DNA from: Crocinitomicaceae bacterium
Lineage (GTDB): Bacteria > Bacteroidota > Bacteroidia > Flavobacteriales_D > Crocinitomicaceae
Reading direction: 5' to 3'
Assembly (NCBI GenBank): GCA_028689775.1
Contig: JAQVCM010000018.1
Location: forward strand, 1-64,000
Length of the DNA: 64,000 nt
Shown: piece after piece, positions 26,714 through 37,300 of the stretch
How the letters are laid out: every line of letters starts with the position of its first letter
How positions within the stretch are numbered: the stretch's first letter is position 1
Position numbers and translations under genes: made by a program
The notes under the pieces: model-generated
Database searches by the model: none
Seen by the model: only the letters and a program-made list of their open reading frames with translations
Told to the model about the DNA's origin: nothing

Positions 26714-26923
26714 ATGAGTAAAAAATCAGTTTTCGATTTTAGTAAATATACGCTTCAGAAACCAAGTGCAGGCCACTTGATTCGCTCGATAATTTATTTG
26801 ACTATTTTAATCGTACTCCTGATTGTCATCTACTGGCTTTTTACTAAACAAGTCAGACAAACTAAAACAACACCTTACCCAACTGAAATCAATAACGTAA
26901 CAATCGAACTGGAAGCGGATTAA
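26714..26923 (+). CDS. Small single-pass membrane protein, unknown
   Basis: The 69-residue product has a short polar N-terminus, one strong transmembrane helix (about residues 24-46, rich in Ile, Leu and Val) and a polar tail containing KQVRQTKTTPYP. No family is recognised. Its ATG lies 4 nt after a perfect -7 box shared with the divergent galE promoter region, which supports real expression. Its stop overlaps the purF stop by 4 nt from the other strand. It could also be a spurious frame, but the promoter and helix argue otherwise. Confidence 0.6.
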   Translation: MSKKSVFDFSKYTLQKPSAGHLIRSIIYLTILIVLLIVIYWLFTKQVRQTKTTPYPTEINNVTIELEAD

Positions 26924-28821
26924 TATGCTCTTTTGTTATTTCCTTCGATGAAATTTATATATGCTTTGTTTACTACTTTATTTCCACCTGGCGTTGGATA
27001 ATTTCCTGTAAAATACCAATCACCTAAATTTTCCGGACAAGCTAAATGCAAGTTTTCAATCGTTTGATAAATGATTTCTACTTTTGCTTGAATTGATGGT
27101 GGTGTTAAAAGTTCAGCAATTTTCACAGAAATTTCTTCAGCTGTAAACGGCTTGTAAATTTCTTTTACGTAATTCTTGATTTGCTCTTTCGGAAGACCTT
27201 CTTGTTCTTTACATTTTCTGTAAACCTCTTCAATGATATTGGTTTGTCCACGTTCTTTCAACAAATGAATTGCTGCTTCGAAGGCAACAAAATCGCCTAA
27301 TTTCGCCATGTCAATCCCATAACAATCTGGATAACGAATTTGCGGTGCAGAAGAAACTACGATGATCTTCAAAGGCTCTAATCGGTCTAAAATACGTAGA
27401 ATACTTTGTTTCAAAGTCGTTCCACGAACAATGCTATCGTCAATCACCACCAAGTTATCTTTCCCACGAACAACCGATCCATACGTGATGTCGTAAACAT
27501 GCGCCACCAAATCATCGCGGGCATCATCTTGGGTGATAAATGTTCTTAGTTTGGCATCTTTTATCGCAATCTTCTCAATTCGAGCTCGCTGATAAATGAT
27601 CGCCTTCAATTCTTCTTCCGTTGGTTTTGTACCCAGATCCATGATTGCTTTAAACTTTTTGTCGTTTAAGTAATCTTCTAAACCTTTGATCATTCCGTAA
27701 AATGAAGTCTCTGCGGTATTGGGTATGAAAGAAAAAACAGAATTATCCAAATCGTAATCAACCGCTTTCAAAACTTGATTGACTACTAATTTTCCTAATG
27801 TTTTACGTTCTTTATAAATATCATAGTCATTTCCTCGAGAAAAATAAATACGTTCGAACGAACAACTTTTTTGTTCTTTTGGTTCATTTATTTTTACCTC
27901 AGATACCTCTCCTGATTTCTTAATAATTAGGGCGCTTCCTGGAGTCAGTTCTTGAACTTGATCAACCGTTAATCTAAACGCAGTTTGAATGACACAACGC
28001 TCAGAAGCAACCACACAAACCTCATCATCTTCATACCAAAAAGCAGGTCTGATACCAGAAGGATCGCGGAGAACGAATGCATCGCCATGGCCAAATAATC
28101 CAGCCATTGCGTATCCACCATCCCAATCTGAAGAAGCTCTCTTCAAGATTTTTTCAATGTCTATGTTTTTCGCTATTTTAGAGTAGATATCAGGTTTAGA
28201 AAAACCCAAAGCTTTTAAGTCAGAAACCATCTGGTCATTTTCTTCATCCAGGAAATGTCCAATTTTTTCTAATACTGTTACGGTATCTGACATTTCTTTT
28301 GGATGCTGACCTACTTCAATTAGCACGTCAAACAACTCGTCAACGTTGGTTAAATTAAAGTTTCCAGCTAACGCTAAGTTTCGAGTTATCCAGTTGTTTT
28401 GTCTTAAAAAAGGATGACAATTTTCGATGCTATTTCTACCAAAAGTACCATATCTCAAGTGTGCTAAAAACAATTCTCCTGTAAATCCAGCATTCTTTTT
28501 TAGATACGCTACATCTTTCAATTTAGAAGGATCCTGTTCTGCAATTTCCTCAAACCTACTGTGGATGTGTGTGAAAATATCTTGAATTGGTTTACTGTCA
28601 ATCGAACGATATCTTGAAATGTATCGTTCTCCAGGTTCCATGTCGAATTTGATGTTGGCTACCCCTGCTCCGTCTTGACCTCTATTGATTTGTTTTTCCA
28701 TCAACAAATGCAACTTACTCAATGCGTAAAAGGCAGTTCCGTATTTATCGAGATAAAATTGAAGGGGTTTTTTCAATCTTAATAGTGCTATTCCGCACTC
28801 ATGTTGAATTGCATCACTCAT
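26920..28821 (-). CDS. purF: Amidophosphoribosyltransferase, long Bacteroidota variant
   Basis: The 633-residue product has an N-terminal class II glutaminase (MSDAIQHECGIALLRL, nucleophile Cys9 after removal of eight residues), and a glutaminase body with GNFNLTN. A phosphoribosyltransferase domain follows, with the PRPP loop LVVIDDSIVRGTTLKQS. It would make 5-phosphoribosylamine, the first step of purine synthesis. The length exceeds the usual 460-510 by a C-terminal extension of about 100 residues, as in the second PurF-like protein of Bacteroidota. A second, classical purF may exist elsewhere. A -7 box at 28845-28852 precedes it. Confidence 0.88.
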   Translation of the reverse strand: MSDAIQHECGIALLRLKKPLQFYLDKYGTAFYALSKLHLLMEKQINRGQDGAGVANIKFDMEPGERYISRYRSIDSKPIQDIFTHIHSRFEEIAEQDPSKLKDVAYLKKNAGFTGELFLAHLRYGTFGRNSIENCHPFLRQNNWITRNLALAGNFNLTNVDELFDVLIEVGQHPKEMSDTVTVLEKIGHFLDEENDQMVSDLKALGFSKPDIYSKIAKNIDIEKILKRASSDWDGGYAMAGLFGHGDAFVLRDPSGIRPAFWYEDDEVCVVASERCVIQTAFRLTVDQVQELTPGSALIIKKSGEVSEVKINEPKEQKSCSFERIYFSRGNDYDIYKERKTLGKLVVNQVLKAVDYDLDNSVFSFIPNTAETSFYGMIKGLEDYLNDKKFKAIMDLGTKPTEEELKAIIYQRARIEKIAIKDAKLRTFITQDDARDDLVAHVYDITYGSVVRGKDNLVVIDDSIVRGTTLKQSILRILDRLEPLKIIVVSSAPQIRYPDCYGIDMAKLGDFVAFEAAIHLLKERGQTNIIEEVYRKCKEQEGLPKEQIKNYVKEIYKPFTAEEISVKIAELLTPPSIQAKVEIIYQTIENLHLACPENLGDWYFTGNYPTPGGNKVVNKAYINFIEGNNKRAY

Positions 28822-28844
28822 GGCTCTTTCTGGTATTTTTTTGG

Positions 28845-28852
28845 CAAAGTTA
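28845..28852 (-). promoter_or_regulatory. -7 box of purF
   Basis: TAACTTTG on the minus strand; predicted transcription start about 28841, 20 nt before the ATG. Confidence 0.5.
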
Positions 28853-28961
28853 CGATAATCAAACTTTAACAGCTTGTTGAATCTATTAAACTTTATTAGA
28901 AAATAAATCGCAAAGAAATATCTCGATATAAAGAGTTTACAGATAGGATTTTACAGTCAAT

Positions 28962-28994
28962 AAAAAAAGCTCAACAGTTTGTTGAGCTTTTTTT
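28962..28994. terminator. Hairpin between purF and the T9SS cargo gene
   Basis: AAAAAAAGCTCAAC and GTTGAGCTTTTTTT around AGTTT; it ends the leftward transcript of the type B cargo gene (stop at 29016). Confidence 0.85.
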
Positions 28995-29015
28995 ATAATG
29001 TATTAAAAATAGGTT

Positions 29016-30965
29016 TTATTTCTTCGTGAAGAAAACATGCACAAATCCATGTCCTTCTACTTTATCACCTTTGTACGGAGTGACGTAATATTTGTAAAAA
29101 TACACACCTTCATTCACCAATTTACCGGATTGTGTTTTACCATCCCATTTCGGATTGATTCCACTTTCAGAGAAAACAAGATCTCCCCAACGGTTGAAAA
29201 TCATCAATTCGATATTCGTTCCGTTCAAGACATCCATTGAGAAAACATCATTCGTATTGTCTCCATTTGGTGAAAATACATTCGGAACAGTGATAATCGG
29301 TTCTGGGAAAATACACGTTCCGTTGTTTACTACTGCAAAAGGATCATAATTGATCGCTAAAGGATCTGTACAACCACAATAACTAATGGTGATCACAACT
29401 GTAGTTGTATCGTTACAAGCAGGCAAGCCATTAGAAGCAATCAGCTGAACTGTTGACGTACCTGTATAGGTTTGTCCTGGTGCTTCACTGATTGAATTTG
29501 TATTTAAAGTAACGCCATTACCAAAATCCCAAAAATAAGTTGTTGCGTTTTCACTCTTGTTTGTGAATTGAACTGCCAACGGCGAACAACCACTCGTAGG
29601 TGTTGCTTCTAAGATTGCACTTGGCGCATCCTTGACCTCAACAAAAATACTGTCAGATATATTACATACCGCATCTTCTACGTAAATATAGTACCAACCA
29701 CCACTTAGATCCGTCCAAACAGAGGCATTCGTTGAAGTTGGATTACCTGCACCTGGACCATTCCAAGTATAATAAACGTTGTGCGCAGGAGTTGTAATCG
29801 CACCAGAAACCATCGCTGAAACATAACCAATCGGAACACAAGATGAAGGGCTAGAAATAATGGTGTCAAATGCTAAGGTCTGATTTATAATGTAGGCGAC
29901 GGAATCGTAATAATGGAAACCGCAGCCATCGGTTATATCGACGTAATGCATGACGGTATCTTGTGGTAAGCCTGAAGGCAGTAAGTTTGTTGGGTTTGTC
30001 GTACTTCCAGTTGACCAAGTTGTACCATAAGGAGCAATTGCATTTGCAAAATTTAAAACTTGAACTATTGTTGTATCTAATCTACAATCAGCAAAAACCT
30101 CATCAACCAAACTATAGGTTAATGTTGGCGTGAAAAGACGGATCTTAACCGTATCTGATTGACAAACATAGTTTCCTAAGGTATCGTAAACGTATGCGAT
30201 AAACGTCGTGTCTTGTGTTGGAGTTGTCCAAAAAGAAGTCGTGTCTTGCAAGCCATTTGACCAGTTAATAACGGCAGAGTTACAAGGTCCTGCATTAATG
30301 AAAACGTTGTCCAGTCCCCAAGCATCATAACCACCACCAGAAGAAACCGCTTGATACCATCTGAATTTCGTAGAACTACTTACTGCTCCCGGAGGAAGTG
30401 TAATGGTATATGTATTCCAGCTGGTATATGCCGTAGGTCCACTCGCCACACTAGCGGTTGTCATTGGATTGGCTGGCAAGGTGTATCCACCTGGACTGTA
30501 ATAAACAATGTCTACCCAAGTAGCACCGCCATTCAAACTGTATTGAACACTAACACCTTCATGTGCTTGGTCTGGACCTTCGCAAGGAGCTGACTGACCC
30601 TGAATCGAGTATTTCATTTCAAATTGGATGTATCCACCACAACTTACATCAAATGATGGTGTAGCAATTTGAGGAGTTACACCAGAAGTTGATGCCCAGT
30701 AGTAATTGGTAGCTGTGGAATTTGCTCCACAAGGTTGACTAAAATTTGTACCTCCAGAAACTGTCCAACTCGCAGGTAATGTACCGGTGTTGAAGTCAAA
30801 ACTCTGCGGACCAGTTAAGGATCCAATTGCTTTCACGAAAACAGAATCTCCAGGACAAATTGTTGTATCCATTGGAGTAACAGAAATATTACACACGGTA
30901 GTTTGTGCAAAAATCGAGGTGTTTAAAAAAGTAAAAACACCAATAAGCGTCAGTAATTTTTTCAT
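29016..30965 (-). CDS. Large secreted protein with PKD and type B T9SS sorting domain
   Basis: The product has 649 residues from the Met that opens MKKLLTLIGVF (30965); an upstream Met at 30977 would overlap the previous gene. A signal peptide ends NTSIFAQ. A beta-sandwich (about 50-230) resembles secreted adhesin or MAM-type folds. Tandem Ig-like segments and a PKD domain (TTYFWDFGNG, about 470-540) follow. The gliding-motility-associated (type B) C-terminal domain starts with PNVFSPNGDNTND and ends EGHGFVHVFFTKK. It is expected at the cell surface or in secreted matrix. It follows the 147-residue gene by 1 nt, so the two form an operon. Confidence 0.88.
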   Translation of the reverse strand: MKKLLTLIGVFTFLNTSIFAQTTVCNISVTPMDTTICPGDSVFVKAIGSLTGPQSFDFNTGTLPASWTVSGGTNFSQPCGANSTATNYYWASTSGVTPQIATPSFDVSCGGYIQFEMKYSIQGQSAPCEGPDQAHEGVSVQYSLNGGATWVDIVYYSPGGYTLPANPMTTASVASGPTAYTSWNTYTITLPPGAVSSSTKFRWYQAVSSGGGYDAWGLDNVFINAGPCNSAVINWSNGLQDTTSFWTTPTQDTTFIAYVYDTLGNYVCQSDTVKIRLFTPTLTYSLVDEVFADCRLDTTIVQVLNFANAIAPYGTTWSTGSTTNPTNLLPSGLPQDTVMHYVDITDGCGFHYYDSVAYIINQTLAFDTIISSPSSCVPIGYVSAMVSGAITTPAHNVYYTWNGPGAGNPTSTNASVWTDLSGGWYYIYVEDAVCNISDSIFVEVKDAPSAILEATPTSGCSPLAVQFTNKSENATTYFWDFGNGVTLNTNSISEAPGQTYTGTSTVQLIASNGLPACNDTTTVVITISYCGCTDPLAINYDPFAVVNNGTCIFPEPIITVPNVFSPNGDNTNDVFSMDVLNGTNIELMIFNRWGDLVFSESGINPKWDGKTQSGKLVNEGVYFYKYYVTPYKGDKVEGHGFVHVFFTKK

Positions 30966-30966
30966 A

Positions 30967-31410
30967 TTATTGTACATTAAGGTGAATTAACTTGACAGAC
31001 TGGAATGTGTAGACCGTAGCATTGTGATTCGCTATTAAATAAGATAGTTCTCCTCTTTGAAAAGTAGCGTCACCCATCAAAATAGAATTAGCTGGAACAA
31101 CAATTTTACGTTTTGCTTCGATATCGCTTAGCGAACAACCAATGCAAAGTTGATTAAAGTTCATTCCAAACTGTAAATCAACTGTTTTACTTTCTGAATT
31201 GGTGTTTTCTAATTTAATGAAAACATATTCAAATGGCTTAGGAGCACCTTGAACATCACATATTTCAGATTTTACAAAAAGCTTAACACCATTTGTTTCT
31301 GAAAATAAAGTCCAGTCATTGGTTAATTCTGATTTCTTAAGCTCTTGTCCAAAAACGGAACCATGCGCTAAGCAAAGAATCACCAAAAGAGTTTTAATAA
31401 TTTTCTTCAT
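30967..31410 (-). CDS. Exported protein of unknown function
   Basis: The 147-residue product has a signal peptide (MKKIIKTLLVILCLAHGSVFGQ) and a beta-rich body with a CIGCSLSDIE motif (two Cys, about 92-95), plus a lone Cys in SEICDVQG. I know no family. It precedes the type B T9SS cargo gene by a single base and probably forms an operon with it, so it may help export, maturation or binding of that protein (inference). The upstream 272-nt gap is AT-rich with no certain promoter. Confidence 0.7.
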   Translation of the reverse strand: MKKIIKTLLVILCLAHGSVFGQELKKSELTNDWTLFSETNGVKLFVKSEICDVQGAPKPFEYVFIKLENTNSESKTVDLQFGMNFNQLCIGCSLSDIEAKRKIVVPANSILMGDATFQRGELSYLIANHNATVYTFQSVKLIHLNVQ

Positions 31411-31682
31411 TGGTTTTTATTTTAATAAGTTTAAGTATGCAAATCTAACTTAGTTTTTTTAATTTAAAAGTAACTTTTAAAAAATACAAAGTTTCGGTTC
31501 TTAGGTTTTAGACGTAGATTCGCTCCTATAAGTTTTCTCACCGTTGAAATTTATTTAAACTTCTAACCCACAAATCAATTAAATCGCTAATAAACAGACA
31601 ACTAAATTTTGTAAAGTTTATGTAAAATGTTTTTAATTATCATTTTATAGTGACTAAAACAAAAGTTTAAAAAATTCAACTC

Positions 31683-33992
31683 TTATTTGCCAAATAACAA
31701 AGCATCCCGATTTTTCAAAATAATTTCTTCACGTTTCGGATTCCACAGGTAAACAGAGAATTTTAAGGAAGGGTCGGAAATGGGAAATTTAAGTATTTTA
31801 TAATTGATTTTAAAAGGTCCTACTTCGGGAAGAGCGCTGCTTTTCCAGAACAAAACGCTGTCTTTTTGCGATTTTACCTCAACAACAATGACCGCCTCTT
31901 TACTCTTTCCTTTTACAAGTTCAGCATCAAAATCGATTTGTAATCCTTGATTTGCGGTGCTTATTGAAGGAACTAGCGTTATAAACTCTTCGCTGCTGGT
32001 TATTTTATCACTGCTTTTTTTGCTGAAAACAATCTTTTGCTGTAAACCTTCAACATACAGTTGATTGCTTATTATTTTATTTTCGAAGCTCGTGCGGTAG
32101 TTGATGGTTTTGAAATTTTCTAATTCTTTTTTTAGTCTTTCTTTCAGTTTGTCATTTTGAATCTCCGTTAAACTCACATCCTTGTTGACTTTGAATAATT
32201 GATCTTTTCGCAAGAAATAACCGTCAGAATAGTATTCATACATTGCGCGATTCCCATCCATGAATGCGTATTTGTGGCTTGTCTTTTTAGTTGAAGGAAA
32301 AAGTGAATATCCCAATGATGCAGTTTCTTTTGGAAAAGGCGTGGTGTAATTTTCTAAAAATGTCAAGATGGTTGTTGATAGATCCAAATGACTTACCATT
32401 TGTGTGTAAACTTTGGGCTTTTTTAGTTTTGGAGAATAAATTATCAAAGGAACATGGTATTTTCGAAGCTCTCCATCCCGAGGGATTTCACTCATTGGGT
32501 GATCGCCAGTAATAATGAATATTGTATTTTCATAGTCGTCTCGTTTTTTATAACTTTCAATAAAGTCACGGATGGCATCATCAGCAAAGAGAATGGTTCT
32601 TAAATATTTTTCATTCGACGAAATGAAGTCTGCATTGTTTTTGTTCTTGAAAAGTTGCAGTTTTTGACTGTAATAAGCTCCGTCCGAAATTACAAAAGGT
32701 GAATGTGTTGAACCCGTGAAAAAAGTCATAAAATAAGGATATTTGGAAGACGTGTTCAATTGTTTTAAAGAGAGTTTGAATAAGTCTTTGTCGTTGTATC
32801 CCCAGAAAAAACGATCATCGCCCACAATGATTTTTCGCTGAGAAAACTCCTCGCCAAAATCAGTTTGATCATACACTTTATCCACGTTGTTGTGGTGAAA
32901 GAAATCACCATTCTTGTGAAACCACGAAGCTTGTCCCGTGTAAAATGAAGTCTGAAATCCTTTCGATCCTAGCAGATTAACTAATGAATGATGACGTGGG
33001 TATCTATTCAACAAGGTAAAACCCAGATCGCCATAAGGTAAGCCACCCAAGGACGACCCAACAACAGCGAAGGAACGTTCACCCAAAGTAAGGCAACTGG
33101 ACCAATACATGCTTTCATCTTTCAATTCGTTTAAAAATGGCATTAATTTCATTCCACGGTACTCGTTGACATACGCATCGCTTAATCCTTCTACAATGAT
33201 GTACACAACATTGGGAATGCTATCAAATTCGTTCATGTTCTCATAAAGATCATTGTTTTCGCTTCTGAGATGCACCAAGGGAAATTGCGTTGAAATAAAT
33301 TTCTTATGCGGATATTGTTCCTGAAAAAAAGTAATATTTTCTGAATTTAATTCATCAAAATTCACCGCAGGCATTAAAAAATGAGCAATGGATTTCGAGT
33401 AAAAAAAACTAGATTTATTAACAATGTACTTGGTGTTGTTATTTTCTGGAAGAAGCAGTGTAAAAAACCATAGAATGGATCCAGATAAAATAACGATTGC
33501 CATTGTTTTTGGTCTTGTCTGTTTTTTTCGACGTCTTAAAAACCAAAATATAACTATTGGAAGCGACCCGATAAAAGCCAATAAAGATAGCACCTTGAGA
33601 AAAGGAATCTCAGCAGTTGTTACAGTAAAATAAATCTCATCGTATGCGTATTGATATACGAAAACGTCTAATGGTGTGCGCTCGTGAAAAAAGTACAAAA
33701 GAATGACAACATGCGCCATGGAGAATAACGCGAACAGTCCATTTGTTAAATAAATTGCTAGTCGCTTATTTCGAACCACGATCAACTGAAAAATAAAATA
33801 GTAGACAAACAAAAAGAGACTAACTATACAGAAATCATAAAGAATCCCGATTGTTTCGAAAAGCAGCCATTCATTCTTCCAGCCATATAAAATGGAAATA
33901 CTCAAGAGTTCAAGCGTCCGCATAAGAAGAATCAGCGAATAAAATGTCCAAATAATCGGCAGGTAGTTCTTGAACTTTTCTGGATGAGTCAT
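31683..33992 (-). CDS. Membrane LTA-synthase-like sulfatase family protein
   Basis: The 769-residue product has about five transmembrane helices in the first 190 residues, then a large periplasmic alkaline-phosphatase-fold domain of the sulfatase/LtaS/MdoB type. Metal-site motifs are NVVYIIVEGLSD at the start and IFIITGDHPM later. The nucleophile region LGERSFAVVG (Ser307) has Ser where LtaS-type enzymes have Thr. The C-terminal 150 residues form a beta-rich extra domain. Relatives add phosphoglycerol or phosphoethanolamine to envelope glycans. The substrate is unknown; the unusual nucleophile needs checking against close homologues. Confidence 0.8.
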   Translation of the reverse strand: MTHPEKFKNYLPIIWTFYSLILLMRTLELLSISILYGWKNEWLLFETIGILYDFCIVSLFLFVYYFIFQLIVVRNKRLAIYLTNGLFALFSMAHVVILLYFFHERTPLDVFVYQYAYDEIYFTVTTAEIPFLKVLSLLAFIGSLPIVIFWFLRRRKKQTRPKTMAIVILSGSILWFFTLLLPENNNTKYIVNKSSFFYSKSIAHFLMPAVNFDELNSENITFFQEQYPHKKFISTQFPLVHLRSENNDLYENMNEFDSIPNVVYIIVEGLSDAYVNEYRGMKLMPFLNELKDESMYWSSCLTLGERSFAVVGSSLGGLPYGDLGFTLLNRYPRHHSLVNLLGSKGFQTSFYTGQASWFHKNGDFFHHNNVDKVYDQTDFGEEFSQRKIIVGDDRFFWGYNDKDLFKLSLKQLNTSSKYPYFMTFFTGSTHSPFVISDGAYYSQKLQLFKNKNNADFISSNEKYLRTILFADDAIRDFIESYKKRDDYENTIFIITGDHPMSEIPRDGELRKYHVPLIIYSPKLKKPKVYTQMVSHLDLSTTILTFLENYTTPFPKETASLGYSLFPSTKKTSHKYAFMDGNRAMYEYYSDGYFLRKDQLFKVNKDVSLTEIQNDKLKERLKKELENFKTINYRTSFENKIISNQLYVEGLQQKIVFSKKSSDKITSSEEFITLVPSISTANQGLQIDFDAELVKGKSKEAVIVVEVKSQKDSVLFWKSSALPEVGPFKINYKILKFPISDPSLKFSVYLWNPKREEIILKNRDALLFGK

Positions 33993-34150
33993 AAAAATAC
34001 AATGGCGTGATTTGATATCACTGTTATTTGGTAAAACTACAAATTAAAGAATTTTGAAGCTGTATTTCTTTTTTTTGCGAGAAAATAGTTTTGCAAATCG
34101 AGTTGAGATAAAAGTTAATTGTATCAAAACAAGTAGTAAACAATACTACA

Positions 34151-34184
34151 AACCTGAGTTCGATTATCCCATCGAACTCAGGTT
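34151..34184. repeat. Perfect 14-bp inverted repeat, full copy of a dispersed element
   Basis: AACCTGAGTTCGAT and ATCGAACTCAGGTT flank TATCCC. The left half recurs at 6962-6987 and a short part at 47134-47144. A second, larger inverted repeat (TATTCACTT at 34192-34200, AAGTGAATA at 34304-34312) follows, so the gap 33993-34375 is structured but holds no gene that I can support. Confidence 0.65.
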
Positions 34185-34375
34185 ACAAGAGTATTCACTT
34201 CTGAAAATAATTTCCTCAAAGTAGCTTGCGTACTAATCTTGAATAACGACTCTAACTCCATGTTGTAAAGGCGGAATTTCTACCGAAGATTACTGCTTCT
34301 AAAAAGTGAATAGCGAATGCACTTCTATTTTGAAAGATATTTTTCAATGTTGAAAATAATTTGTAATTTCGTTAG

Positions 34376-37300
34376 ATGCGATTGATAGTATTCATCTGTT
34401 TTTTAGTCCTTTCAAACCCTTATTTCGGGCAAGATGGACAGGTATGGATGCATCCCAACAAAGGTCAATGGCATGCAAATATTGAATACAAAGTTCCACT
34501 TGTGAATGGAGACATGTATTTGGAGAAAAACGGATTTACATACGCTTTTCACAACGCAGGTGAAATACATGCACAGCATGAAAATGAAGCGCACCATACA
34601 CATGCAGATCCTAAACTTAAAGGTCACGCTGTAAAAACCACCTTTCTAAACGCAAATCCACACGTTAAAATTCAAGAATCTGGTTTATCTCAAAACTATC
34701 GAAATTACTTTTTAGGAAATAATCCTCAAAAATGGAAATCAAGCATTTATGATGTAAAACAAGTTCTTTATAAAAACGTATATCCATCGATTGACATGCT
34801 GGTGGAAGGAAGTGAGCACTTAAAATATTCCTTCTTTATTCCTGCAGGAGAAAATCCCTCAGTCATCCAATTGAAAACAGAAGGAGCAAGCTCTATGTTC
34901 ATTGACCGGCTAGGAAACTTACACACGCTTCATCCTTTCGGAGAAATTACAGAAAGTGCGCCGATCGCATGGAACATCAATTTAGAAGGAAAAAAAACAC
35001 CTGTTGCTGTGCGCTTTAAATTAAAAAATCAGACCGTTTCTTTTTCTTTTCCCGAAGGATATGATGCTGGCCAAAGCTTGGTAATCGACCCAACACTTAC
35101 CTTCTCCACGTTCACAGGATCTACTGCTGACAACTGGGGATTTACGGCTGCTCCTGATGCTTTATTCAATGTATTTGCTGCTGGTGTAGTTTTCGGAAAC
35201 GGTTATCCAATTTCTGCAGGTGCCTTTGACCCAAGTTTCAATGGTGGTCAATTTGACATTGGTTTAACCAAATACACGGCAAACGGCACAGCCTTGCTTT
35301 ACTCAACATACATTGGCGGTTCGCAGACGGAAACTCCACATAGTTTAATTTGCTCACCAGCCAACGAGTTGTATGTAATGGGAGTCACTTCTTCTACTGA
35401 TTTCCCGATGGCAGGATCGCCTTACCAAGCCGTGCACAACGGAGGTCCAAGTTTTACAGAAAATGGACTTAATTTTCAAAGCGCCGATTTGTACGTGCTT
35501 AAATTAAACGCTGCAGGCACTTCGCTTTTGGCATCTACGTTCATAGGAGGTTCAGGCACAGATGGCATCAATCGCGGCGCTTTGTATTTTAATTACGGTG
35601 ATCAATTTCGGGGCGATATTGCATTAGATCAAACAGGTAATGTCTATGTAGCTTCTACCTCTGCTTCATCAGATTTCCCAATTATAAATGGCTTTCAATC
35701 CACTTTAAATGGTATTCAAGATGCTGTCGTTTTTAAATTAAACAACAACTTGAATTCCTTGCTATGGTCTTCCTATTTTGGTGGATCCGGAATTGAGACT
35801 GGAAACTCCTTGCAAATTGCTCCAAATGGAAATGTATACATGGCTGGAGGAAGCTCTTCGCCTACTTTGGGTTTCGCATCAGGAGTAACCCTGAGCAACT
35901 TGGGTGGAATTTCGGATGGATATGTGGTTCGCATCAATGGCACTACACCTGCGATTCTTTCAGGAACTTTCATGGGAACGAATGAATACGATCAAGCTTA
36001 TTTTGTACAATTAGATTTAGACGACAAAGTATATGTTTATGGTCAAACAGAAGGTTTGATGCCCATCACGCCTGGACTCTTTGGAACTGCAAACTCAGGT
36101 CAATTTATTCGAAAATTCAACACCAATTTAACATCCATTGAATGGACAACAACCATTGGAGCAGGAACTGGGCACGTTGAAATTTCACCTACCGCTTTTT
36201 TAGTTTCAGATTGCTACGACATTTATATTTCTGGTTGGGGCGGGTCTGTTAATCGAAACAACAGTTCGGCAGTAAATAGCACCAGCTCAGGATTTCCAGT
36301 TACTTCAGATGCGCATCAATTCTCAACCAATGGAAACAATTTTTACATTGCCGTTTTGAGACCAAATGCTTCTGCAATCAAATACGCAACCTATATGGGT
36401 GGCACCTCATCGAGTTTTAACCATGTAGACGGTGGAACCAGTCGGTTTGATAAAGCTGGAAACATTTATCACTCTGTGTGTGCCGCGTGCGGAGGAGCAG
36501 CCAATGGTTTTACAACAACTCCCGGAGTTTGGAGCACTCAAAATGCTTCAAGCAATTGCAACATGGCCGCTTTCAAATTCGAACTCAATAAAATTGATGC
36601 CATTGTGTCGATTCCAACTGCAAGCGTTTGTTTACCAGCACCTGTGGTTTTCTCAAACAATATCGCCAACGGAAATAATTTTTTCTGGGATTTTGGAGAT
36701 GGCTCGACTTCAACAGCTGTTAATCCATCCCATGTTTATCCGGGCGCCGGAATATATAATGTTCAATTAATCGTAACAGATATCAACGGCTGTTACTATC
36801 CCGACACCACAAATTTTACAGTAACCATCGGTGAATTCCAAGGAGAAGTAACCGTGCCAACCACACCAATTTGTCCAGGAACTCCCTTTCAATTAAACGC
36901 GTCCGGCGGAATTCAATATGCTTGGTCGCCAGCTCAATTTTTGGATAATCCCAACATTGCAAATCCAATAGCAACTGTCTCTGTTGACACCGATTTTCAA
37001 GTAATTATTACAGATAGTTGTGGGACAGATACTTTAAACATCACGCTAACCGTTTATGGTGGTTCTGCAACCGTTTCAAACGACACCCTCATTTGTAAAG
37101 GACAATCAGTTACACTTTCTGCTTCCGGCGGAGGAACATATCAATGGACGCCTGCCGCATTTTTGGACAATCCAAGCAGCGCCAATCCCATTGCTACACC
37201 GACTCAAACCACAACTTTTGATGTAAATGTAATCACACCTGAAGGATGTTTATTAAGTAACGCTATACTCGTTGAAGTAATTCAAGACCTTCCGACTCCT

